A stretch of 8,289 nucleotides of DNA from Candidatus Woesearchaeota archaeon (GCA_023245115.1 JAHFKX010000037.1:1-8289), one strand, 5' to 3'; counted from the first letter of the stretch, positions 1 through 5,241 are shown. The notes: a model not told the origin generated them from the sequence alone. Numbers and translations are program-made.

Positions 1-11
1 CAAGTAACCGG

Positions 12-701
12 CTAAATTATTGTCGAAATATAAAGCGCAAGCGATGTAAACAGCGGGATAGAAAAATTATCGTCTAAAACCGGCAGGCTTTCAATTATCG
101 ACCCGAACACACCAGTTGAGATTGCTAGCTTGATTGGCGCAAACAGTGCAAGCTGCGGAAAAATCGCCAAAAATACAAGCGTTACTGCAAATGTTACAAC
201 CGCAAACCCCACCATGCCCTCGATAGATTTCTCACGGTTCCAAAACAATTTATGCCTGCCGAAGTATTTGCCAGCCAATGCAGCTGCCGAATCACCCATG
301 GTCAGTGCGATTATGCCAAAAAACAAATAACCCTTGCCAAAAAATACCAGTGTGAACAAAAGCGATGAAAAAAAGTATATTGTTGGCAGGAAAATTGCCT
401 GCTCACCATCGCGCAGGAACTCTTTTTTAATTGATTGGAAAAAATCTTCTTCAAATTTTTCATACTCCTTCTCTGACAGCTCATCATACCTTTCGCCAAA
501 TGTTTCCAAAATACTGCGAACAGAATCATTTATACGCTTTCTTCGTATGTGCCTAAAATCTATATACCAGTGCAAAACTAATACGCCTGCTGTAAGAAAA
601 GCTAATATTTGCATCAGTTGTACTTCTGTAAGATATATAATCGGCAAGACTATGAATATGCCTGTACCGTGCAAAAGCTTCCTGGAAAGCTCATTTACCA
701 T
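12..701 (-). CDS. SEC59/DGK1-type CTP-dependent lipid (dolichol/polyprenol) kinase
   Basis: A 229-residue integral membrane protein, probably phosphorylating a polyprenol or dolichol (or another lipid alcohol) with CTP in the cytoplasmic membrane. Seen: an N-terminal ELSRKLLHG segment (residues 4-12), several hydrophobic segments (about 13-47, 103-135, 164-182, 187-229), a charged cytoplasmic loop (about 50-100), GDSAAALAGKYFG at 136-148, KSIEG at 158-162, and a late acidic stretch E204...LDDN (209-212). This motif order is that of the SEC59/DGK1/phytol kinase family, related to CdsA. I chose the ATG at 701 because the family's conserved N-terminus begins there; longer in-frame readings would run into the divergent glycosyltransferase gene. 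The exact lipid substrate cannot be read from sequence; the adjacent Alg5/DPM1-like gene favours dolichol. Stop is TAG at 12-14. Confidence 0.85.
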   Translation of the reverse strand: MVNELSRKLLHGTGIFIVLPIIYLTEVQLMQILAFLTAGVLVLHWYIDFRHIRRKRINDSVRSILETFGERYDELSEKEYEKFEEDFFQSIKKEFLRDGEQAIFLPTIYFFSSLLFTLVFFGKGYLFFGIIALTMGDSAAALAGKYFGRHKLFWNREKSIEGMVGFAVVTFAVTLVFLAIFPQLALFAPIKLAISTGVFGSIIESLPVLDDNFSIPLFTSLALYISTII

Positions 702-723
702 GCCAGAACCAGCCTCGATAGTG

Positions 724-731
724 TTATAAAA
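724..731. promoter_or_regulatory. Palindromic TATA box shared by the divergent lipid kinase and glycosyltransferase genes
   Basis: The self-complementary hexamer TTATAA (724-729) lies about 26 bases upstream of the kinase ATG (701) and about 30 bases upstream of the glycosyltransferase GTG (757). Both distances match the usual archaeal TATA-to-start spacing, so both transcripts would be leaderless or nearly so. No other good TATA box is seen in this gap. Inference from spacing only. Confidence 0.6.
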
Positions 732-756
732 TTTTGCATTCCTGAAAGCGTGGGGT

Positions 757-1524
757 GTGGGATTGATATCCGTAGTAATTCCTGCGTATAACGAAGAGAG
801 CAGAATAGGCAGCATGCTTTCAGAATACTGCGAATACTTTTTAAAAAATTTCAAAGACTTTGAGTTCGTGCTCATAATTAATGGCAACGATAAAACGCTT
901 GACATCGTCAGAGAATTTGCTAAAACCTTTCCGCAAATAAAATATAATTATTCTGAAAAACGGGCTGGCAAGGGCGGAGCGATTATCGAAGGTTTCCGAA
1001 AAGCTCGCGGGGATTTTGTGGGATATGTGGATGCAGATAATAGCACAAAACCGGCAGCGTTCCATGATTTAATTAATGCACTTGCCACCTGCGACGGCGC
1101 GATTGCATCAAGAAAATTGGCTAGCTCCGTTCTAATTAGCAAAGAGCCACTCCTACAACAATTTGGTAGCTTTGGGTTCAACTCAATACTAAGGTTATTA
1201 TTCCTGTTGCCCTTTAGAGATACCCAGTGTGGTGCAAAAATTTTCAGGCGGGAAGTCATACAAAAAGTTTTGCCCGAACTTGGCGTAACTGAATTTGCAT
1301 TTGATATCGATCTACTCATTCGGGTTTGGAAAAAAGGATTCAGCATAAAAGAAGTGCCAACCACATGGGAATACAAAACCGGCTCGACATTTGATTTCAA
1401 CAAATGGTTTTGGCGGCTGATACCTAACATGTTTATGTCGCTAATGCGCCTGCGGTTGTTATATTCGCCGTTCAAGGGATTTGTAAAATTCTGGGATAAA
1501 TATATTAAAAACGTAAAGATATAG
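757..1524 (+). CDS. Family 2 glycosyltransferase, Alg5/DPM1-like (dolichyl-phosphate sugar transferase)
   Basis: A 255-residue GT-A glycosyltransferase that probably moves a sugar from a nucleotide sugar to dolichyl phosphate at the cytoplasmic face of the membrane, making a donor for protein or surface glycosylation. Seen: ISVVIPAYNEE at residues 4-14 (nucleotide-binding start of GT2), KRAGKGGAIIEGF at 68-80, the DAD metal-binding motif at 92-94, a DTQCGAKIFRR block around 150-160 as in Alg5/DPM1 enzymes, and a conserved acidic EFAFDIDLL acceptor-side segment. No transmembrane helices follow, although the C-terminal 50 residues are aromatic and basic and could sit on the membrane. The start is GTG at 757; a TATA box at 724-731 would place transcription start almost on it. 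The TAG stop (1522-1524) overlaps the 3' end of the convergent tRNA-Gln gene. Sugar and lipid specificity are not resolved. Confidence 0.9.
   Translation: MGLISVVIPAYNEESRIGSMLSEYCEYFLKNFKDFEFVLIINGNDKTLDIVREFAKTFPQIKYNYSEKRAGKGGAIIEGFRKARGDFVGYVDADNSTKPAAFHDLINALATCDGAIASRKLASSVLISKEPLLQQFGSFGFNSILRLLFLLPFRDTQCGAKIFRREVIQKVLPELGVTEFAFDIDLLIRVWKKGFSIKEVPTTWEYKTGSTFDFNKWFWRLIPNMFMSLMRLRLLYSPFKGFVKFWDKYIKNVKI
1507..1511 (-). terminator. Possible oligo-T terminator of tRNA-Gln
   Basis: On the minus strand a run of five T lies 11 bases beyond the tRNA-Gln 3' end, inside the convergent glycosyltransferase coding region. Archaeal termination often uses such T runs, but five T is weak. Confidence 0.3.
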
Positions 1525-1680
1525 CCCCGCTCGGATTCGAACCGAGGTCCCAAGGTCCAAAGCCTTGTATCCTTGACCGTTGTCCGACCGTTCATCGGCT
1601 TTTCCACAAAAGTGCGTACGGTCGAAGACCGTACTCGCTGAAAGCGTGGACCGATTTTGCGGTCCCTGGACGACGGGGCT
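1522..1680 (-). tRNA. tRNA-Gln (anticodon UUG) with one D-loop intron
   Basis: The acceptor stem is a perfect 7-bp match (1680-1674 with 1529-1523), with discriminator A at 1522 and no encoded CCA. Removing 1580-1665 leaves a 73-nt tRNA: D stem GTCC/GGAT, D loop AGCGGTCAA with the conserved GG, anticodon stem CAAGG/CCTTG with loop CTTTGGA (anticodon TTG), a four-base variable loop, and T arm CTCGG-TTCGAAT-CCGAG. Every stem pairs and the invariant T-loop bases are present, so a functional glutamine tRNA is very likely. It is convergent with the glycosyltransferase gene and overlaps its stop codon by three bases. A TTTTTAAAC box lies about 27 bases upstream. Confidence 0.93.
1580..1665 (-). other. 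86-nt intron in tRNA-Gln at position 15/16 (D loop)
   Basis: A BHB fold fits exactly: central helix GTCC (exon, 1671-1668) with GGAC (intron, 1585-1582), 5' bulge AGG cut after AG, 3' bulge AAC cut after AA. The rest of the intron forms a long rod: GACCG/CGGTC, then ATCGG (1655-1651) with CCGAT (1598-1594), TCCAC (1650-1646) with GTGGA (1607-1603), and a terminal 8-bp hairpin with a UUC triloop at 1634-1616. The insertion point is outside the anticodon loop, so this is a noncanonical intron. I see no ORF, homing endonuclease or box C/D guide in it. Confidence 0.85.
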
Positions 1681-1702
1681 ATTAATACCATTTTAAGAAT
1701 TA

Positions 1703-1711
1703 GTTTAAAAA
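1703..1711 (-). promoter_or_regulatory. TATA box of tRNA-Gln
   Basis: Minus strand TTTTTAAAC, centred about 27 bases upstream of the tRNA 5' end (1680), so transcription would start at or next to the mature end. Nearly the same box precedes tRNA-Leu and tRNA-Ser. Confidence 0.65.
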
Positions 1712-1712
1712 C

Positions 1713-2300
1713 CTATTGCGGCGATTCAAGTTCGGTTTCCAGCCGCTTTATTTCAATCTCAAGCTTTTTTATCGTAATTGTTGTTCGTGCAGTCTCTAGC
1801 GTGGCGCCGCACTCTGGACAAAGATAATCTGCTTCCAGCGCCTCTTCATGCAGATATTTTTTCTGGCAGGCTTTGCACTCAAACTCATACTTACGCTCGT
1901 CATCAAGCTGTTTTCTTAGCTTCTCAAGCTCTTTCATTTTTGTTTCGCGGACTAGGCCTAAAATCCGCTCACGGTTTAACGACCAAAAATAGAGGTACCA
2001 CCACTTTTTCTTTGGATCGCGCTTCTTTTCATATGTTGCTACGCCTTTTTCGGCTAGCGCATACAGTGGCTTACGGACATCATTCACACGCATCTTGAGC
2101 CTGCGCGCAATCGCATCTTCCGAGACTGATTTTTGCTTTTCCAAATTTCTAATTATTTTTTCTGACAGTTCATCAATACCCCAACCAACTTTTCGCAGGA
2201 CTTCGATTGCTTTTATGTTCTGAAACTTCTGCTGGGCAGGCTTGCTGGCTTTACTTTTTGGCCTGACTTTCTGCTTGAATTTTACTTTTTTTGGCGGCAT
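1713..2300 (-). CDS. tfe: Transcription factor E, alpha subunit (TFE)
   Basis: A 195-residue homologue of archaeal TFE/eukaryotic TFIIE-alpha, which helps RNA polymerase melt promoter DNA with TBP and TFB. Seen: a lysine-rich N-terminal tail (residues 1-25), an extended winged-helix region (about 30-110, ending in a WWYLYFW aromatic wing), a charged helix (about 112-138), a zinc ribbon with C142-x2-C145 and C161-x2-C164 (second half CPECG), and a short C-terminal coiled-coil helix (about 172-192). Length is close to the usual 170-200. I prefer the ATG at 2300 over a GTG at 2315 because the likely transcription start, judged from the AT box at 2331-2343, is about 2311. No ribosome binding site is visible, consistent with a very short leader. 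The lysine-rich tail is longer than I expect for TFE and may be lineage-specific. Confidence 0.92.
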   Translation of the reverse strand: MPPKKVKFKQKVRPKSKASKPAQQKFQNIKAIEVLRKVGWGIDELSEKIIRNLEKQKSVSEDAIARRLKMRVNDVRKPLYALAEKGVATYEKKRDPKKKWWYLYFWSLNRERILGLVRETKMKELEKLRKQLDDERKYEFECKACQKKYLHEEALEADYLCPECGATLETARTTITIKKLEIEIKRLETELESPQ

Positions 2301-2330
2301 TTTCAATTCTATCACATTAATACGACTTAG

Positions 2331-2343
2331 TTAATTTTTTAAA
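2331..2343 (-). promoter_or_regulatory. Probable TATA box of tfe
   Basis: Minus strand TTTAAAAAATTAA, centred about 38 bases upstream of the ATG at 2300, predicting a start near 2311 and a leader of roughly ten bases. It sits directly after the stop codon of the upstream protease gene, so tfe need not rely on read-through. Confidence 0.5.
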
Positions 2344-2345
2344 TG

Positions 2346-3464
2346 TTACTGAAACAGGCTCGCTGCTTTTATCAAGTATGGTGTGATTATGTTTGCAAGT
2401 AGCAGGAACAAACTTATCATACTAACTGTACTAAATATCTTGAGTGCCTTTTTCTCGGCGATGAATCTCCTGAGCGCAACTTGCAACATCCTGCCGCCGT
2501 CGATTGGGCCAAGCGGTAACAGGTTAATTATGCCTATGCCTAAATTGAGGTTGAATATCCAAAAAAATATATTTGAAAGATGCCAAGCCCAACCGGGCAT
2601 ATTCTGCCTGAATTGTATTCCGATGTATGACTTACCGGCGGACTGCGGGTTGCTGACAGTTTTGATTTTATACTCATTAACATTCGTCTTTACGGTCACT
2701 ACGTCTCCAACTTTTGTATTAAGCATGACTTTTGCGAAATCATTTGTTGTTTTAACTGCTATGCCATTAGCTCCGACAATAATCTCGCCTGACTGTATGC
2801 CTGCCTGCTCTGACGGAAGGCCAGCGGTTGTGCCAGTCACTAAAACACCAGACGCCAACGGCGCAAGGAAAAATGTCGTTATTGCTAAAGCTATCAGTGC
2901 GAAAATTATATTTGCAGTTACGCCGGCAGAAAATATGCCAAGCTGAACGCGGGCCGGCTGTTTAACAAGTTTCTTCTCCGGCGGCTCGACGAAGGCAAGC
3001 GGCAAAACTGCAAACAGGCCAACGCCTGACGATTGCAATTTGAGCTTCCATGCCTCAGAAACAACTCCATGCGCACCTTCATGCACAGCGATTACTGTAA
3101 AAAGCGCAATTATGCCATACCAGAACGGAACATAAATTGAACCGGGGATTCTAACTCCGGGAATTACCAGTGAAAGAGCTGGCGCGCTGGCCGGCGTTAT
3201 GAGAATCTTCCAGAGCGCAAAACCAAGATAACCAAAAATCAATGTCATACCAACAAATCCGATTGGTATTGATGCGTAACCAAACCATCTCCAGAATTTT
3301 GGGCTAAGGTTTGCAATTGAGCGCATAATGCCGGTAAACTTCTGTGTTTTATACAAAAAAATCACGCCCATCTGCCGAACAATATTTTTACGTTTTATGT
3401 AGAAATAAGCAAAAATTACGGCATAGAATAAAATAATTGATATGACATTCAAATCGATACCCAT
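2346..3464 (-). CDS. Site-2 protease family zinc metalloprotease (peptidase M50) with PDZ domain
   Basis: A 372-residue intramembrane metalloprotease. Members of this family cut within or near transmembrane segments of regulators or leftover signal peptides. Seen: an N-terminal membrane segment (about 6-22), a hydrophobic hairpin (about 62-88), the catalytic HEGAH motif at 128-132 in a hydrophobic helix, another membrane helix (about 178-203), a PDZ-like domain (about 206-285, with SEQAGIQSGEIIVGANG), the second metal-ligand motif NLLPLGPIDGG (314-324) and a final helix (about 345-368). All expected catalytic residues (H128, E129, H132, D322) are present, so it should be active. Start is ATG at 3464, preceded by AGGT 4-7 bases upstream (minus strand, 3468-3471), with TATA sequences at 3492-3499. 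Codirectional with tfe 45 bases downstream. Its substrate is unknown. Confidence 0.93.
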   Translation of the reverse strand: MGIDLNVISIILFYAVIFAYFYIKRKNIVRQMGVIFLYKTQKFTGIMRSIANLSPKFWRWFGYASIPIGFVGMTLIFGYLGFALWKILITPASAPALSLVIPGVRIPGSIYVPFWYGIIALFTVIAVHEGAHGVVSEAWKLKLQSSGVGLFAVLPLAFVEPPEKKLVKQPARVQLGIFSAGVTANIIFALIALAITTFFLAPLASGVLVTGTTAGLPSEQAGIQSGEIIVGANGIAVKTTNDFAKVMLNTKVGDVVTVKTNVNEYKIKTVSNPQSAGKSYIGIQFRQNMPGWAWHLSNIFFWIFNLNLGIGIINLLPLGPIDGGRMLQVALRRFIAEKKALKIFSTVSMISLFLLLANIITPYLIKAASLFQ

Positions 3465-3485
3465 ACTTACCTAGCTTTTAGCTCA

Positions 3486-3524
3486 TATATAAATTTATAG
3501 GTCCTACATATATATTTATATATA
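3486..3524 (-). promoter_or_regulatory. AT-rich promoter region of the site-2 protease gene
   Basis: The 77 bases between rpoN and the protease gene are almost pure A/T around 3508-3532. On the minus strand the best box is CTATAAATTT (3500-3491), about 31 bases upstream of the ATG, giving a leader of about five bases. A second TATATATAAATATATA stretch lies further upstream. The alternating AT tract could also mark the end of the ribosomal transcript; no T run or GC hairpin is present. Confidence 0.55.
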
Positions 3525-3541
3525 ATAATATACCAAGCTTA

Positions 3542-3739
3542 TTAATCTTTCTTAAACCTTGCTGTTATGTCAATTAAATCCACATGCCCCAGGAATAATG
3601 CGCGGCAACAGTAGCGTTTCAGGCCGAGCTTGTCCATTACATCTTTTGTGTTTTCGCCCGCAGCCACGCGTTCTTTGAAGGCCTCCCATAGATGACCAAC
3701 TGGTTTTCCGCAACTGAAACAACGAACTGGAATTAACAT
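3542..3739 (-). CDS. rpoN: DNA-directed RNA polymerase subunit Rpo10 (RpoN)
   Basis: A 65-residue subunit equivalent to eukaryotic RPB10, which packs on the Rpo3-Rpo11 platform during polymerase assembly. Seen: the atypical zinc site of the family, C7-x2-C10 near the start (VRCFSCGK) and adjacent C44-C45 (RYCCRALF), and the conserved LGL-KRYCC and HVDLID blocks. Length matches the usual 62-75. It lies nine bases after rps9 with a ribosome binding site overlapping the rps9 stop. In many archaea rpoK follows in this cluster; here a divergence from that order is seen, with a protease gene next. Confidence 0.97.
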   Translation of the reverse strand: MLIPVRCFSCGKPVGHLWEAFKERVAAGENTKDVMDKLGLKRYCCRALFLGHVDLIDITARFKKD

Positions 3740-3748
3740 ATTATATTC

Positions 3749-3754
3749 TCACCT
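3749..3754 (-). promoter_or_regulatory. Ribosome binding site of rpoN overlapping the rps9 stop
   Basis: Minus strand AGGTGA, nine bases before the rpoN ATG; the TGA inside it is the rps9 stop codon, which suggests coupled translation. Confidence 0.6.
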
Positions 3755-4177
3755 GTATGACTTTTGCCTCTTTGCTCTTGCCCGCGAGTGCCTGCCAAAC
3801 TTCCTTGGCTCCTTGTAGCGCGTGTCTGCAACAAGCAAATGCCTATCATACTTCAAGAGCGTCTTTTTTAAGTCTTCGCCTCCAAACTGGGCGAGTGCCT
3901 TTCCTATGGCCAGCCTTGCAGCCTCTACCTGGCCCGACCATCCACCGCCGATAACATGCACATCAACATCGATTTGCTTTGCCAAATCGCCTGCGATAAT
4001 TAATGGTTCCTGAAGCCTCAGCCTTGCCAGCTCTGGCTCCATGATTCTTATATCTTTGCGGTTAATCCGGACGAGCCCATGCCCTGGTCTTATTGTGGCT
4101 CGGGCCATAGCACGCTTCCTCTTGCCCGATGCGTGTATTATTCCGCTCTTTTTCGCCGGCGTTTTTTTAGATGCCAT
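3749..4177 (-). CDS. rps9: 30S ribosomal protein uS9
   Basis: A 142-residue small-subunit protein whose C-terminal tail reaches the P-site tRNA. Seen: GKRKRAMARATIRPG near the start (residues 18-32), the central GGGWSGQVEAARLAIGKAL block, and the basic tail ending in KRQKSYR, the typical archaeal/eukaryotic S9 ending. The N-terminus has a short Lys/Ala extension (MASKKTPAKKS). It starts two bases after the rpl13 stop, with GAGG inside the end of rpl13 as a possible ribosome binding site. Confidence 0.97.
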   Translation of the reverse strand: MASKKTPAKKSGIIHASGKRKRAMARATIRPGHGLVRINRKDIRIMEPELARLRLQEPLIIAGDLAKQIDVDVHVIGGGWSGQVEAARLAIGKALAQFGGEDLKKTLLKYDRHLLVADTRYKEPRKFGRHSRARAKRQKSYR

Positions 4178-4179
4178 TT

Positions 4180-4605
4180 TTATCTAGTCCTCAATAACTG
4201 TGCCAATCTTCCGACAGTTATGTACTCAAACCTTAACCTGTCCGATTCTGTCCCCGGAATTGTTTCAAATTTCTGGTTTTTTAAATCGTCCGGAACTGAA
4301 ATATAACACATTACGTTTTTGAATGCTAATATACCGCGCGATTTTTCTGTCTTTCGCTTGTGTGGCAGCATGCCGTAAATCGCACGGCGCACGATTCTAT
4401 CGGGCAAAATAGAAATAAACGGGCCTTTGAATGGGTCTGTTCTATGCTTGCGCTCACGCCACTTTGCAAGAATCATGTTTTGCTTGCCGGATATGACTGC
4501 TTTCTCGCAGTTTACTATTTTTATTTTCTCGCCGGCCAGCGCTAGCTTTGCAACTCGTGTTGCCATTCTTCCCAAAATTAAACCTGATGCGTCGATTACT
4601 TTCAT
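4180..4605 (-). CDS. rpl13: 50S ribosomal protein uL13
   Basis: A 141-residue large-subunit protein, an early-assembly 23S rRNA binder. Seen: VIDASGLILGRMATRVAK at the N-terminus, VNCEKAVISG, and the conserved IVRRAIYGMLPHK block in the middle, all characteristic of archaeal L13. I chose ATG at 4605, which gives the standard N-terminus; a TTG nine bases upstream is in frame but less likely. One base separates it from the stop of the upstream 47-codon ORF. No clear ribosome binding site is visible, so translation may be coupled to the upstream frame. Confidence 0.97.
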   Translation of the reverse strand: MKVIDASGLILGRMATRVAKLALAGEKIKIVNCEKAVISGKQNMILAKWRERKHRTDPFKGPFISILPDRIVRRAIYGMLPHKRKTEKSRGILAFKNVMCYISVPDDLKNQKFETIPGTESDRLRFEYITVGRLAQLLRTR

Positions 4606-4606
4606 T

Positions 4607-4650
4607 TTATCCAATTATGATTATATTTTCGCCCTTTGGAGATTTTTTCA
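4607..4650 (-). repeat. Distal copy of 44-bp duplicated rpl18e tail
   Basis: Pairs with 4747-4790 at an offset of 140 bases, same length, no gaps, 34 of 44 identical. The start of the match (TGAAAAAATCTCC on the minus strand) is the most conserved part. Confidence 0.85.
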
Positions 4651-4750
4651 GCCGAACCGCAAGGGGGCTCTGCCCCCTTTCAGTTTGTGGCAACTTCCTG
4701 ATTTCCCCCGACGCGGCCTGCAATTGCATATCATATATTACGCGCTTCAT
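4607..4750 (-). CDS. 47-codon ORF ending in a diverged copy of the eL18 C-terminus
   Basis: An ATG overlapping the rpl18e stop (ATGA) opens a frame of 47 codons ending one base before rpl13. The last 13 residues, KKSPKGENIIIIG, match the end of eL18 (KKSPKGENVVIIG) except for two V/I changes. The DNA of the two tails matches at 34 of 44 positions, with most differences in third codon positions. The first 34 residues are unlike any family I recognise, and part of them is encoded by a GC-rich palindrome (4661-4679). It may be a real small coupled gene, a remnant of a duplicated rpl18e, or the trace of an insertion at the gene end. No function is assigned. Confidence 0.4.
   Translation of the reverse strand: MKRVIYDMQLQAASGEIRKLPQTERGQSPLAVRLKKSPKGENIIIIG
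4661..4679. repeat. GC-rich palindrome (REP-like hairpin)
   Basis: AAGGGGGC-TCT-GCCCCCTT, a perfect 8-bp stem with a three-base loop, lying between the two copies of the eL18 tail. Its composition stands out from the AT-rich surroundings. No second copy is present in this window. It has no T run directly after it on the minus strand, so it is not a good terminator of the operon. Confidence 0.75.
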
Positions 4751-4790
4751 CCGATTATCACCACATTCTCACCTTTCGGAGATTTTTTCA
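4747..4790 (-). repeat. Proximal copy of 44-bp duplicated rpl18e tail
   Basis: The genuine 3' end of rpl18e including its TGA stop; partner of 4607-4650. Confidence 0.85.
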
Positions 4791-5097
4791 TTAGCTCTTC
4801 GATGGTCATTGCCTGCCCACCCGCAGCCTTAATTTTTTCTGTGGCCTGCGCGGAAAACTGCCACGCAGCAACCGAGACTTTCTTTGTTAGCGTGCCTGCG
4901 GATAAAACCTTACCCGGAACGAGCATTACTTTTTTTGCATCTGCGTATCTTTCTATGCGCGAGAGATTAACGGCGCGCCTTTTCCTTGTTGACCTGCTCA
5001 GCTCTTCGGCAGTTCTAACCCAGACCGGACTGCGGGACTGCTGTAGCTGCAAAATCAACTTCTGCAACACTGTATTTGTTGGTCCTGTTCGTCTCAT
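4747..5097 (-). CDS. rpl18e: 50S ribosomal protein eL18 (L18e)
   Basis: A 116-residue archaeal/eukaryotic large-subunit protein of the L18e/L15 superfamily. Seen: MRRTGPTNTVLQKLI start, the VNLSRIERYADAKKVMLVPGKVLSAG core (two conserved blocks around residues 43-68), and the KVSVAAWQFSAQATEKI helix. Length is typical (about 115-121), so this first copy is complete. It heads the rpl18e-ORF47-rpl13-rps9-rpoN unit. Upstream is the divergent tRNA-Leu, with a shared TATA box at 5130-5138 predicting a transcription start near 5107. A GAGAGGAA sequence lies 14-21 bases before the ATG (5111-5118), rather far for a ribosome binding site and possibly outside the transcript. Confidence 0.96.
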   Translation of the reverse strand: MRRTGPTNTVLQKLILQLQQSRSPVWVRTAEELSRSTRKRRAVNLSRIERYADAKKVMLVPGKVLSAGTLTKKVSVAAWQFSAQATEKIKAAGGQAMTIEELMKKSPKGENVVIIG

Positions 5098-5129
5098 TTT
5101 AATTGATGTTCCTCTCGACTATGACTAGC

Positions 5130-5138
5130 TTTTTAAAC
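5130..5138. promoter_or_regulatory. TATA box serving tRNA-Leu (+) and probably the rpl18e operon (-)
   Basis: TTTTTAAAC on the plus strand is centred 27 bases upstream of the tRNA-Leu 5' end. Read on the minus strand it is GTTTAAAAA, about 37 bases before the rpl18e ATG. The inner TTTAAA is self-complementary, so one TBP site could serve both directions. Confidence 0.55.
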
Positions 5139-5198
5139 CTGATTTCTTAGTTTTATTCGTGCGGAGGTAGTGAAGCGGTCAAACACGCTACCTTGAGG

Positions 5199-5241
5199 TG
5201 AAGCGAAATGTGCGTATTTCGCTAATTTCGCTGCTGCAAAA
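5199..5241 (+). other. 43-nt intron in tRNA-Leu at position 37/38
   Basis: Canonical site, one base 3' of the anticodon. BHB: central helix TTG (5193-5195) with CAA (5237-5239) and an A-G mismatch as fourth pair, 3' bulge AAG cut after AA, 5' bulge GGT cut after GG. Inside, AGCGAAAT (5202-5209) can pair with either of two tandem ATTTCGCT copies (5216-5223, 5225-5232). It shares sequence with the first tRNA-Ser intron. Confidence 0.8.
5216..5232 (+). repeat. Tandem ATTTCGCT repeat inside the tRNA-Leu intron
   Basis: Two copies of ATTTCGCT separated by a single A. Both complement AGCGAAAT at 5202-5209, giving two mutually exclusive 8-bp stems with loops of 6 and 15 bases. Confidence 0.85.

Noticed and set aside
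1580..1680. Hammerhead ribozyme or box C/D guide RNA in the tRNA-Gln intron, prompted by CCGATGA and GGAAAA on the minus strand
   Set aside because: The hammerhead core needs CUGANGA and GAAA placed around a stem, and box C needs RUGAUGA with a partner CUGA. Neither set is complete, while the BHB rod explains the whole segment.
948..1691. Long minus-strand open frame across the glycosyltransferase gene and tRNA-Gln
   Set aside because: It is antisense to a clear GT2 gene and reads through a complete tRNA; its product has no recognisable domain.
3486..3535. Replication origin suggested by the AT-rich tract
   Set aside because: No origin-recognition-box repeats or cdc6/orc1 gene nearby; a promoter explains the AT content.
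4661..4679. Intrinsic terminator of rpl18e
   Set aside because: No T run follows directly on the minus strand, and the downstream genes rpl13, rps9 and rpoN appear to belong to the same operon.
4427..5128. Plus-strand frame of 233 codons across rpl13 and rpl18e
   Set aside because: It is antisense to two ribosomal protein genes and has no family features; it arises from codon bias of the opposite strand.
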